Shown in pieces: positions 1 to 9,262 of a DNA stretch of 48,893 nt (position 1 is the first letter of the stretch; every line of letters begins with the position of its first letter). Where the stretch lies: contig NZ_LPNO01000013.1 in assembly GCF_001952855.1 (NCBI RefSeq), positions 1 to 48,893 on the forward strand. Reading direction: 5' to 3'. The notes below the pieces were generated by a model. It saw only the letters and a program-made list of their open reading frames with translations. It did not search any database and was not told the DNA's origin. The position numbers were made by a program, and so were the translations under genes. The stretch is from Pseudomonas sp. ATCC PTA-122608 (GTDB taxonomy: Bacteria; Pseudomonadota; Gammaproteobacteria; Pseudomonadales; Pseudomonadaceae).

Positions 1-107
1 GCGCCGTCGAGGCGGTCCATGTTGGCTTCGGTGGCGTGGCCGGCGTTGGCGCCTTTGGCAACTACTTCGCCGTCTTCTTCTTTGTCGAATTCGTCCCAGC
101 TCAGCAT
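1..107 (-). CDS. nrdB: Ribonucleotide reductase class Ia beta subunit, N-terminal fragment
   Basis: Only the first 35 codons are in the window; the gene continues past the left edge. The protein starts MLSWDEFDKEEDGEVV and goes on with KGANAGHATEANMDRLDG, the acidic N-terminal extension I know from Pseudomonas NrdB. The ATG at 107 is preceded by a good Shine-Dalgarno (GGAG, about 10 bases upstream). NrdB carries the diiron-tyrosyl radical used by NrdA to reduce ribonucleotides. No catalytic residue is visible because of the truncation, so the call rests on the N-terminal match. Its partner nrdA lies at the other end of the window in the same orientation. Confidence 0.85.
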   Translation of the reverse strand, partial: MLSWDEFDKEEDGEVVAKGANAGHATEANMDRLDG

Positions 108-593
108 GACGTGTCGTCTCCTGCGTGAGGGCTCTAAGGTGCCCGTGTGAAACCGGATGGTGGGGTGTTCACACGGCCCAAAGGCCGCGGTGGATCTTAA
201 GGAATCGTTTGTTGCAGCTAACGCACGCATTAAACGGAATCAGGGTTACGGGTGTTCTGCTTGAGGCTTGAGGGGCGGAGCAATGCTTAACTGGCTCCAG
301 CGGGGGCCTCAGGTCTGGCTCTTCATCCCAGTGTAAAGGGATATTGCAGGCCCGATTTACCCGCGCATTATAGGGAAAAAATCGACTTTGTGTTGCGGCG
401 GATGGTCTCGGATCGCAGACAAAAAGCCTGCTTTTCGAGCCAGAGCGCGGGTTTGTTGGGGTTGGCTGTAGGGACGAGCGGTAGGATTTTTTTCGGGGGG
501 GGTGAAGCGGGGCGACGGCTAGGCCAGCGCTTTGCCGCAAGAACGATTTCTTGCGGCGAATAAGATCTGGGTTAATGGCAACTAATGAAGTTA
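108..593. other. Intergenic region upstream of nrdB
   Basis: I see no convincing gene here. On the minus strand there is a good -10 element (see 367-395), and at 534-557 a hairpin with 10-bp arms (GCCGCAAGAA / TTCTTGCGGC, loop of four). The hairpin lies just downstream of the DUF2790 gene and may end its transcript, although no T-tract follows it. An open frame at 169-540 has no ribosome binding site and an implausible composition. Confidence 0.6.
367..395 (-). promoter_or_regulatory. Candidate nrdB promoter (TATAAT)
   Basis: On the minus strand a perfect -10 TATAAT (367-372) is followed by a GC-rich discriminator GCGCGG. The -35 at the 17-bp spacing (390-395) is poor. Transcription would start near 360 and leave a leader of about 250 bases before nrdB. 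The strong -10 supports it; the distance and weak -35 count against it. Confidence 0.4.
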
Positions 594-863
594 TTACCCG
601 TTAGAACAACCATTACCCATGACTTGATAGTTCAGGATATGACGCTGACCTTGTGAATCTTCATATTCCATTTTTACCGGTACAACTTTGCATACATCCG
701 GGATGTTACTCATGGACAGTACTTTGGCAACGTCCAAGTGAGTGCTGTAGCTGTAATCTTCAACGATCGGAGTGCTCTGGCTGGCTACGTCAGTCGGGGC
801 TTCGTCGGCCAGGGCGGCGGTGGCGCACAAGCTGCTAAGGGCCATAACTAATAACGCTTTCAT
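594..863 (-). CDS. DUF2790 family small secreted protein
   Basis: This is an 89-residue protein with a clear N-terminal signal peptide (MKALLVMALSSLCATAALA, then DEAPT). The mature part ends in the DUF2790 pattern: YSTHLDVAKVLSMS, two cysteines (VCKVVP and GNGCSNG) that could form a disulphide, and KMEYEDSQGQ. The start at 863 has an AAGGT ribosome binding site, while the upstream in-frame ATG at 899 would destroy the signal peptide. DUF2790 proteins are abundant, periplasmic or secreted, and of unknown function in Pseudomonas. It is transcribed away from acsA. The family call is firm; no function can be assigned. Confidence 0.85.
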   Translation of the reverse strand: MKALLVMALSSLCATAALADEAPTDVASQSTPIVEDYSYSTHLDVAKVLSMSNIPDVCKVVPVKMEYEDSQGQRHILNYQVMGNGCSNG

Positions 864-1257
864 TTGACTATTTACCTTTTGGTGGTCGAAAGGGGTCACG
901 GGGCCCTTGTGAGGCCACGTGTGTAACTTGATTGGGAAGTTCGGATTAACGTTGCCTTCGTGGGGGCTGTTACGTTGTTAATCACAGTGCCTTGATGGCG
1001 AGGTTGATTTTAGGCGTGTAGGTTTAATTCATATACCCGTGCTTTTGATAAACACTATTGGTGGTTTTTGTAACAATCCCGAAATGAAGGTTTTTTCAGA
1101 AACCTGCAAAGCGCCACAGGCCGCGGGCCAGAGCGCCGCCGGGGGATAGTTGGGCAATTTGTAGGGGCTTGTTACTACCATCGTCGAATGGTTCTATAGG
1201 CCCGGCCCGGCTACAACAGGGCCATACAACAACAACTATGTCACCGAGGTAAGAAAG
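864..1257. other. Intergenic region between the DUF2790 gene and acsA
   Basis: This divergent spacer of about 390 bases has an AT-richer core around 970-1090. No promoter with good spacing stands out on either strand, and no gene is visible. Control of both neighbours must lie here. Confidence 0.5.
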
Positions 1258-3213
<1,956 letters not shown>

Positions 3214-3230
3214 GGCGGGTTTGTGGGACG

Positions 3231-3266
3231 AAGCCCCATTCGGCGTAGGCCGGGTGGGGCTTTTTT
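3231..3266 (+). terminator. Rho-independent terminator after acsA
   Basis: An 8-bp stem (AAGCCCCA / TGGGGCTT) encloses a GC-rich loop and is followed by six T residues. It starts 17 bases after the acsA stop codon. Confidence 0.85.
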
Positions 3267-3296
3267 GTGCGATCGGACAGGCGACCTATAACCCCC

Positions 3297-3383
3297 GTGG
3301 GAGCGGGCTTGCTCGCGAAGGCGGCGTGTCAGCCAGCACATCACCCACTGATACACCGCCTTCGCGAGCAAGCCCGCTCCCAC
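3297..3383. repeat. REPIN (paired REP, GTGGGAGCGGG type)
   Basis: Two inverted 28-base arms (3297-3324 and 3356-3383) start with GTGGGAGCGGGCTTGCTCGC and end with its complement, around a loop of about 31 bases. This is the REP doublet (REPIN) of the P. fluorescens group, mobilised in trans by RAYT transposases. It lies between acsA and aotJ. The 15826-15913 copy is the same class. Confidence 0.9.
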
Positions 3384-3897
3384 ATTTTGATTGCATTCCA
3401 AGGCTGGCCATTCGTTGGGGCGACTTACACAAGGCCAATAAATATCGGTTTTGCTCGTAGGAAGTTTCTGAATGTTACCGAGCCCGACAAATGTGTAACC
3501 CAATGCCCAAACATGAGGCAAAGTGCTACGTCCGTGCCCCGAAAACCCGCGTCTTAGACGCCCTGAAAAATTAGATCAAACGCTACACTTGCCGTGCTAG
3601 AAGGGTTTGCGAATAATAGGCCCGCAACTTGCAGCGTTAACAGGTTTAATATCTTTTGCCTCTGCATAAAATCCAGAGGCTGTCAATGTGCTGGAACCGC
3701 TTTCTCGGTGCTTCTGTAAATTGTTGTCGCATTGAGGAAATATCGGCTTCCGGCCTGTCGTTAGAATGCCGATCACTCGCTCGTCGTCGCCGATGTGGAA
3801 CTGGCGCAGGACGCAGCACCGCTATTCGGTTTCACTCATTCGCATCGTGGGCCCTGGCTCATACTGCTGTTTTGCCCTATACCGATGGAGTCCCAAG
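3384..3897. other. Leader/promoter region of the aot operon
   Basis: No gene is supported here. There is a possible promoter (TTGCCG at 3589-3594, 17-bp spacer, AATAAT at 3612-3617), an ArgR-type half-site at 3725-3740 and a weaker partner TGTCGT at 3756. The in-frame extension of aotJ back to 3766 lacks signal-peptide logic and is treated as leader. Confidence 0.5.
3725..3740 (+). promoter_or_regulatory. Candidate ArgR half-site upstream of aotJ
   Basis: The sequence fits TGTCGC-N8-AA, the published half-site of the Pseudomonas ArgR regulator. It shares the 10-mer TGTCGCATTG with the site upstream of aruC. A degenerate second half-site TGTCGT follows at 3756-3761. Binding is inferred. Confidence 0.5.
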
Positions 3898-4683
3898 ATG
3901 AAGAAACTCGTGCTGTTGGGCGCCCTGGCGCTGTCCGTGCTGTCCATGCAGGCTTTCGCCGAAGGCAAGCCACTGAAGATTGGTATTGAAGCGGCTTACC
4001 CTCCGTTTGCCTCCAAGGCACCGGATGGCAGCATCGTCGGTTTTGACTACGACATCGGCAACGCCCTGTGCGAGCAGATGCAGGTCAAGTGCACGTGGGT
4101 CGAGCAGGAATTCGACGGCCTGATCCCGGCGCTGAAAGTGCGCAAGATCGACGCCATCCTGTCCTCGATGTCCATCACGGAAGACCGCAAGAAGTCCGTG
4201 GACTTCACCAACCGCTACTACCTGACCCCAGCTCGCCTGGTGTTGAAGGAAGGCACTGCCGTCAGCGACAGCCTGGATGAATTGAAAGGCAAGAAAATCG
4301 GCGTGCAGCGCGGTTCGATCCACGACCGTTTCGCCAAGGAAGTGCTGGCTCCCAAAGGCGCCACCATTGTTCCTTACAGCTCGCAGAACGAAATCTACCT
4401 GGACGTAGAAGCCGGTCGCCTTGATGGCACCGTGGCCGACGCCACCCTGTTGCAGGAAGGCTTCCTCGACACGCCAGCCGGTAAAGGCTACGCGTTCACC
4501 GGCCCGGCCTTCACCGACGCCAAGTACTTCGGCGACGGCATCGGCATCGCGGTACGTAAAGGCGACAAGGAAAACCTGGACCGCATCAACGCTGCAATCG
4601 CCGCGATCCGTGCCAACGGCAAGTACAAGGCAATCCAGGACAAGTACTTCAACTTCGACATTTACGGCCCAGAAGCCAAGTAA
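3898..4683 (+). CDS. aotJ: Arginine/ornithine ABC transporter, periplasmic binding protein
   Basis: A 261-residue protein of the SBP_bac_3 family. The signal peptide [21 protein letters not shown] is followed by the mature start [16 protein letters not shown], which is characteristic of polar amino-acid binding proteins. Further family motifs are [29 protein letters not shown] and [12 protein letters not shown]. It captures arginine and ornithine in the periplasm and delivers them to AotQ/AotM. The ATG at 3898 has a GGAG eight bases upstream and gives the correct signal peptide. It is first in the aotJQMOP operon, as in P. aeruginosa, where the operon is induced by ArgR with arginine. Confidence 0.95.
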   Translation: MKKLVLLGALALSVLSMQAFAEGKPLKIGIEAAYPPFASKAPDGSIVGFDYDIGNALCEQMQVKCTWVEQEFDGLIPALKVRKIDAILSSMSITEDRKKSVDFTNRYYLTPARLVLKEGTAVSDSLDELKGKKIGVQRGSIHDRFAKEVLAPKGATIVPYSSQNEIYLDVEAGRLDGTVADATLLQEGFLDTPAGKGYAFTGPAFTDAKYFGDGIGIAVRKGDKENLDRINAAIAAIRANGKYKAIQDKYFNFDIYGPEAK

Positions 4684-4774
4684 ACCGTCGCAGCTGTCTG
4701 TCCAGAATGGCGCAAGCAACAGGGTCTCTGAAGTTTGCGCCATTTTTTCATCCCCCTTTTCGAGGACCTGAATC

Positions 4775-5464
4775 ATGTTGAAAGGCTACGGGGCTGTCAT
4801 CCTCGATGGCGCATGGTTGACGCTTCAGCTCGCCTTGTCGTCCATGGCCTTGGCCATTGTTCTGGGTCTGATCGGGGTCGCGTTGCGCCTCTCGCCGGTG
4901 CGCTGGTTGGCCTGGCTGGGCGATCTGTACTCCACGGTGATCCGCGGGATCCCCGACCTGGTGCTGATCCTGCTGATTTTCTACGGCGGTCAGGACCTGC
5001 TTAACCGCGTCGCGCCTCTGCTGGGCTACGACGACTATATTGACTTGAACCCCTTGGCCGCCGGTATCGGCACCCTGGGTTTCATCTTTGGCGCCTACCT
5101 TTCGGAAACCTTCCGTGGCGCCTTCATGGCCATTCCCAAGGGCCAGGCCGAAGCCGGCCTGGCTTATGGCATGAGCCCGTTCCAGGTGTTTTTCCGGGTG
5201 ATGGTGCCGCAGATGATTCGGCTGGCGATCCCCGGGTTTACCAACAACTGGCTGGTACTGACCAAGGCCACCGCACTGATTTCGGTGGTGGGCCTGCAAG
5301 ACATGATGTTCAAGGCCAAGCAGGCGGCAGACGCCACCCGCGAACCTTTTACCTTCTTCCTCGCAGTGGCGGCGATGTACCTGGTGATCACCAGCGTGTC
5401 GTTGCTGGCCCTGCGTCATCTTGAGAAGCGCTACTCGGTAGGCGTAAAGGCGGCTGATCTATGA
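4775..5464 (+). CDS. aotQ: Arginine/ornithine ABC transporter permease
   Basis: A 229-residue inner-membrane permease of the HisQ/HisM type, with about five hydrophobic segments. It has the EAA loop that docks on the ATPase: EAGLAYGMSPFQVFFRVMVPQ is its core, around residues 128-148. The short N-terminus MLKGYGAVILDGAWLTLQLA is normal for this family. The start has GAGGA ten bases upstream. It overlaps aotM by four bases (ATGA), which implies translational coupling. It forms the membrane channel as a heterodimer with AotM. Assignment as Q rather than M follows gene order. Confidence 0.93.
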   Translation: MLKGYGAVILDGAWLTLQLALSSMALAIVLGLIGVALRLSPVRWLAWLGDLYSTVIRGIPDLVLILLIFYGGQDLLNRVAPLLGYDDYIDLNPLAAGIGTLGFIFGAYLSETFRGAFMAIPKGQAEAGLAYGMSPFQVFFRVMVPQMIRLAIPGFTNNWLVLTKATALISVVGLQDMMFKAKQAADATREPFTFFLAVAAMYLVITSVSLLALRHLEKRYSVGVKAADL

Positions 5465-6159
5465 TCTTCGACTACAACGTCATCTGGGAGGCCATGCCGC
5501 TGTACCTCGGCGGCTTGCTGACCACCCTGAAACTGCTGGCCATTTCGCTGTTCTTCGGTTTGCTCGCGGCCTTGCCCCTGGGCCTGATGCGCGTGTCCAA
5601 GCAGCCGATCGTCAACGGCGTTGCCTGGCTCTACACCTACGTGATTCGCGGCACGCCGATGCTGGTGCAGCTGTTTTTGATCTACTACGGCCTGGCCCAG
5701 TTCGAAGCGGTGCGTGAAAGCTTCCTGTGGCCGCTGCTGTCCAGCGCGACCTTCTGTGCGTGCCTGGCGTTTGCCGTAAACACCAGCGCCTACACCGCCG
5801 AAATCATCGCCGGCAGCCTCAAGGCCACGCCCCATGGCGAGATCGAAGCGGCCAAGGCCATGGGCATGTCGCGCTACAAGCTGTATCGCCGGATCCTGCT
5901 GCCATCGGCCCTGCGCCGTGCGCTGCCGCAATACAGCAACGAAGTGATCATGATGCTCCAGACCACGAGCCTGGCTTCCATCGTCACCCTGATCGACATC
6001 ACCGGTGCCGCGCGCACGGTGAACGCCCAGTACTACTTGCCGTTCGAAGCCTATATCACTGCGGGTGCGTTCTACCTGTGCCTGACCTTCATCCTGGTGC
6101 GCCTGTTCAAGTTGGCCGAAGGCCGCTGGCTGAGCTACCTGGCTCCACGGAAGCATTGA
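5461..6159 (+). CDS. aotM: Arginine/ornithine ABC transporter permease
   Basis: A 232-residue inner-membrane permease, paralogous to AotQ. It has about five membrane segments, the motif YVIRGTPMLVQLFLIYYGL typical of amino-acid permeases, and the EAA loop EAAKAMGMSRYKLYRRILLP. The start codon overlaps the aotQ stop, and the stop codon is one base from the start of aotO. It completes the heterodimeric channel for arginine/ornithine uptake. Confidence 0.94.
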   Translation: MIFDYNVIWEAMPLYLGGLLTTLKLLAISLFFGLLAALPLGLMRVSKQPIVNGVAWLYTYVIRGTPMLVQLFLIYYGLAQFEAVRESFLWPLLSSATFCACLAFAVNTSAYTAEIIAGSLKATPHGEIEAAKAMGMSRYKLYRRILLPSALRRALPQYSNEVIMMLQTTSLASIVTLIDITGAARTVNAQYYLPFEAYITAGAFYLCLTFILVRLFKLAEGRWLSYLAPRKH

Positions 6160-6160
6160 T

Positions 6161-7273
6161 ATGGAACGTATCGATCACCTGTTGCCCTGGGGTCACCTGG
6201 GCTGCGAACGCCAGCTGACGGTGTTCCGTTTCGGCAGCGGCGAGCGCAAGGCCTATATCCAGGCCAGCCTGCACGCCGATGAATTGCCCGGCATGCGGGC
6301 CGCCTGGGAGCTGAAAAAGCGCCTGGCCGAACTGGAACAGCAAGGCGCCCTCAATGGCGTGATCGAGCTGGTTCCCGTTGCCAATCCGATGGGCCTGGGG
6401 CAACTGCTGCAAGGCAGTCACCAGGGCCGTTTCGAGATCGGCAGCGGCAAGAATTTCAACCGCGACTTCGTTGAGTTGAGCGGGCCGGTTACCGAGTTGC
6501 TCAAAGACAAACTGGGCGATGATCCCCATGCCAACGTGCGCATGATTCGCCAGGCCATGACCGATGCGCTCAACGCCTTGCCGGCGCCGAGCAGCCAGTT
6601 GCAAGGCATGCAGCGGGTCTTGCTGAGCCATGCCTGCACCGCCGACGTCGTCCTCGATCTGCATTGCGATGCCGAGGCCGCGCTGCACATGTACGCGCTG
6701 CCGCAACACTGGCCGCAGTGGCGTTCGCTGTCGGCGCACCTGAATGTGAAGGTCGGCCTGCTGGCGGAAGATTCCGGCGGCAGCTCGTTTGACGAAGCCT
6801 GTTCGCTGCCGTGGTTGCGTCTGTCCCGGGCATTCCCCGAGGCGCAGATTCCCCTGGCGTGCCTGGCGACGACATTGGAGTTGGGCGGCCAGGCTGATAC
6901 TGGCCGTGATGAGGCGATTTTCCACGCCGAAGGCATTCTGGCGTTCCTTGCCGAGCAAGGCCTGATCCGTGGTGAATGGCCCGCGCCGCAATACGAAGCC
7001 TGCGAAGGCCTGCCCTTCGAAGGCACCGAGTTGCTGTTCGCGCCCCACGCCGGTGTGATCAGCTACCTGCGTAAAGCCGGGGATGTGGTGGAAGCCGGCG
7101 ACCCGATATTTGAAGTGATCGATCCCTTGTCCGACCGCGTGAGCATCGTTTGCGCGGGCACGTCTGGGGTGTTGTTTGCCGTTGAACGGCTACGTTATGC
7201 CCAAGCGGGTTTCTGGCTGGCCAAGGTGGCGGGGCGCGAAGCGCTGCGGCACGGGCGCTTGCTCAACGACTGA
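6161..7273 (+). CDS. aotO: AotO, succinylglutamate desuccinylase/aspartoacylase-family protein
   Basis: A 370-residue protein of the AstE/AspA zinc amidohydrolase family (M14-like). Zinc-ligand motifs are visible: LHADE (His38, Glu41) and DLHCD (His168). The C-terminus (GVISYLRKAGDVVEAGDPIFEVIDP) looks like the barrel found in such deacylases. It lies inside the arginine transport operon between the permease and ATPase genes, as in P. aeruginosa, where the gene is aotO. It is not a transport component by sequence. The substrate is unknown; an acylated amino acid related to arginine or ornithine is plausible from context but unproven. Confidence 0.85.
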   Translation: MERIDHLLPWGHLGCERQLTVFRFGSGERKAYIQASLHADELPGMRAAWELKKRLAELEQQGALNGVIELVPVANPMGLGQLLQGSHQGRFEIGSGKNFNRDFVELSGPVTELLKDKLGDDPHANVRMIRQAMTDALNALPAPSSQLQGMQRVLLSHACTADVVLDLHCDAEAALHMYALPQHWPQWRSLSAHLNVKVGLLAEDSGGSSFDEACSLPWLRLSRAFPEAQIPLACLATTLELGGQADTGRDEAIFHAEGILAFLAEQGLIRGEWPAPQYEACEGLPFEGTELLFAPHAGVISYLRKAGDVVEAGDPIFEVIDPLSDRVSIVCAGTSGVLFAVERLRYAQAGFWLAKVAGREALRHGRLLND

Positions 7274-7300
7274 CCAACTGTTTTTGTGAGAACCGACCGC

Positions 7301-8065
7301 ATGTACAAACTTGAAGTCCAAGACCTGCATAAACGCTATGGCAGTCATGAAGTGCTCAAAGGTGTGTCCCTGGCCGCCGCGGCCGGTGATGTGATCAGCA
7401 TCATCGGGTCCAGTGGCTCGGGCAAAAGTACCTTTTTGCGCTGCATCAACCTGCTGGAGCAACCGCACGCCGGCAAGATTCTGCTCAATAACGAAGAGCT
7501 GAAACTGGTGGCCAACAAGGACGGCGCCATGAAGGCCGCGGACCCGAAGCAGCTGCAACGCATGCGTTCGCGACTGTCGATGGTGTTCCAGCACTTCAAC
7601 CTGTGGTCCCACATGACCGCGCTGGAAAACGTCATGGAAGCGCCGGTGCACGTCTTGGGCATGTCGAAAAAAGACGCCCGGGAAAAGGCCGAGCACTACC
7701 TGGCTAAAGTCGGTGTGGGCCATCGTAAGGATGCGTTCCCTGGCCACATGTCCGGCGGTGAACAGCAGCGCGTGGCAATTGCCCGGGCCCTGGCGATGGA
7801 GCCTGAGGTGATGCTGTTCGACGAACCCACCTCGGCTCTGGACCCGGAGCTGGTGGGCGAAGTGCTTAAGGTGATGCAGGACCTGGCCCAGGAAGGCCGG
7901 ACCATGGTGGTGGTGACCCACGAAATGGGCTTTGCCCGTGAAGTCTCCAACCAGTTGGTGTTCCTGCACAAAGGCATCGTTGAAGAACGTGGCAACCCGC
8001 GCGAAGTGCTGGTTAACCCACAGTCGGAGCGTTTGCAGCAGTTTCTTTCCGGCAGCTTGAAGTAA
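7301..8065 (+). CDS. aotP: Arginine/ornithine ABC transporter ATP-binding protein
   Basis: A 254-residue ABC ATPase of the HisP/GlnQ type. It has Walker [10 protein letters not shown] (36-44), the Q-loop [10 protein letters not shown], signature [14 protein letters not shown], Walker [15 protein letters not shown] and the H-loop VVTHEMGFA. It energises uptake through AotQM. I chose the ATG at 7301 rather than the in-frame GTG at 7286 because it gives the normal family N-terminus ([14 protein letters not shown]). The gene is followed by a REPIN before argR, so the usual read-through into argR may be reduced. Confidence 0.95.
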   Translation: MYKLEVQDLHKRYGSHEVLKGVSLAAAAGDVISIIGSSGSGKSTFLRCINLLEQPHAGKILLNNEELKLVANKDGAMKAADPKQLQRMRSRLSMVFQHFNLWSHMTALENVMEAPVHVLGMSKKDAREKAEHYLAKVGVGHRKDAFPGHMSGGEQQRVAIARALAMEPEVMLFDEPTSALDPELVGEVLKVMQDLAQEGRTMVVVTHEMGFAREVSNQLVFLHKGIVEERGNPREVLVNPQSERLQQFLSGSLK

Positions 8066-8083
8066 CTGATACCGCTGCACCCT

Positions 8084-8181
8084 GTAGGAGCGAGCTTGCT
8101 CGCGAAAAACTCGAGAGCGCCGCTGGGTGTCAGGTTACCAGCTTTATCGTTAACGAGCTTCGCGAGCAAGCTTGCTCCTAC
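8084..8181. repeat. REPIN (GTAGGAGCGAG type) between aotP and argR
   Basis: Inverted arms GTAGGAGCGAGCTTGCTCGC (from 8084) and its near complement (ending 8181) enclose a loop of about 52 bases. One base differs between the arms (GCGAG versus GCAAG), as expected for a partly diverged REPIN. Confidence 0.85.
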
Positions 8182-8278
8182 CGCAAAGCGGATCTACATC
8201 GTTTTTGAGACTTGTGTTCACTTCCGGGCTAGCATTGCCCATGCCTTTTTATTTGTTTTTCGCTTCGGATAGCACTCC

Positions 8279-9259
8279 ATGACTGCCCATCGAATAGGTT
8301 TCCTGATTTGGCCCAGCACTAAAGCACTGACGCTTGCGCTGGCTGAGGAGGCCTTGCGCGTTGCTCAGCGGGTGCATCCGGACGTGGTGTACGAACTCTC
8401 GTTCCTGCAGGCCGAACCGCCGGTGGAGGGGGCCTGGCAACTGCCGGGTGAACCCTGGGCCGGCAAGCTGGAAGGCTTTCAAAAGTTGTTCCTGCTGGCG
8501 GATGAACCACCGACCGTTATCGCCTCCCAGCTCAGCACCGCCCTCAAGCAACTGGTGCGCGCCGGGTGTGTGATTGGCGGTCTGTCGGCCGGCGTGTATC
8601 CGCTGGCCCAACTCGGTTTGCTCGACGGCTATCGCGCCGCCGTGCACTGGCGCTGGCAGGACGATTTTGCCGAGCGTTTCCCCAAGGTCATCGCCACCAG
8701 CCATCTGTTCGACTGGGACCGTGACCGCCTGACCGCCTGCGGCGGCATGTCGGTACTCGACCTGCTGCTGGCGGTGCTGGCCCGTGACCACGGCGCCGAA
8801 CTGGCCGGTGCCGTCTCGGAAGAACTGGTGGTGGAGCGCATCCGCGAAGGCGGCGAGCGTCAGCGCATCCCGCTGCAAAACCGCCTGGGCTCCAGCCATC
8901 CAAAGCTGACCCAGGCGGTGTTGCTGATGGAAGCCAACATCGAAGAGCCGCTGACCACCGACGAAATCGCCCAGCATGTGTGCGTGTCCCGACGACAGCT
9001 CGAGCGGATCTTCAAGCAATACCTCAATCGCGTCCCCAGCCAGTACTACCTGGAACTGCGCCTGAACAAGGCCCGCCAGATGCTCATGCAAACCAGCAAG
9101 TCGATCATCCAGATCGGCCTGTCCTGCGGCTTCTCCTCGGGCCCGCACTTCTCCAGCGCCTACCGCAACTTCTTCGGCGCCACCCCTCGTGAAGACCGCA
9201 ACCAGCGGCGCAGCAGCAGCCCATTTGAATTGTCGTCGGTGCCGTCCGAGCGCGGCTAG
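8279..9259 (+). CDS. argR: Arginine-responsive AraC/XylS-family regulator ArgR
   Basis: A 326-residue protein. Residues about 1-190 form a DJ-1/GATase1-like domain (MTAHRIGFLIWPSTKALTL; GLSAGVYPLAQLGLLDG) and residues about 220-315 a double helix-turn-helix AraC domain (TDEIAQHVCVSRRQLERIF; IIQIGLSCGFSSGPHFSSAY). This is the Pseudomonas ArgR, unrelated to E. coli ArgR. It activates aot and aru catabolic genes and represses some biosynthetic genes when arginine is present. Its gene ends three bases from the end of the convergent LRR gene, with no terminator between them, so the transcripts may overlap at their 3' ends. Confidence 0.93.
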   Translation: MTAHRIGFLIWPSTKALTLALAEEALRVAQRVHPDVVYELSFLQAEPPVEGAWQLPGEPWAGKLEGFQKLFLLADEPPTVIASQLSTALKQLVRAGCVIGGLSAGVYPLAQLGLLDGYRAAVHWRWQDDFAERFPKVIATSHLFDWDRDRLTACGGMSVLDLLLAVLARDHGAELAGAVSEELVVERIREGGERQRIPLQNRLGSSHPKLTQAVLLMEANIEEPLTTDEIAQHVCVSRRQLERIFKQYLNRVPSQYYLELRLNKARQMLMQTSKSIIQIGLSCGFSSGPHFSSAYRNFFGATPREDRNQRRSSSPFELSSVPSERG

Positions 9260-9262
9260 GTA

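Noticed and set aside
169..540. A 123-codon open frame on minus upstream of nrdB
   Set aside because: It has no ribosome binding site and an atypical composition, and it overlaps the candidate nrdB promoter.
3297..3383. REPIN arms read as a CRISPR or as rho-independent terminators
   Set aside because: They are single inverted pairs with long loops, no spacer array and no T-tract. The repeated arm sequence across the window identifies REPINs.
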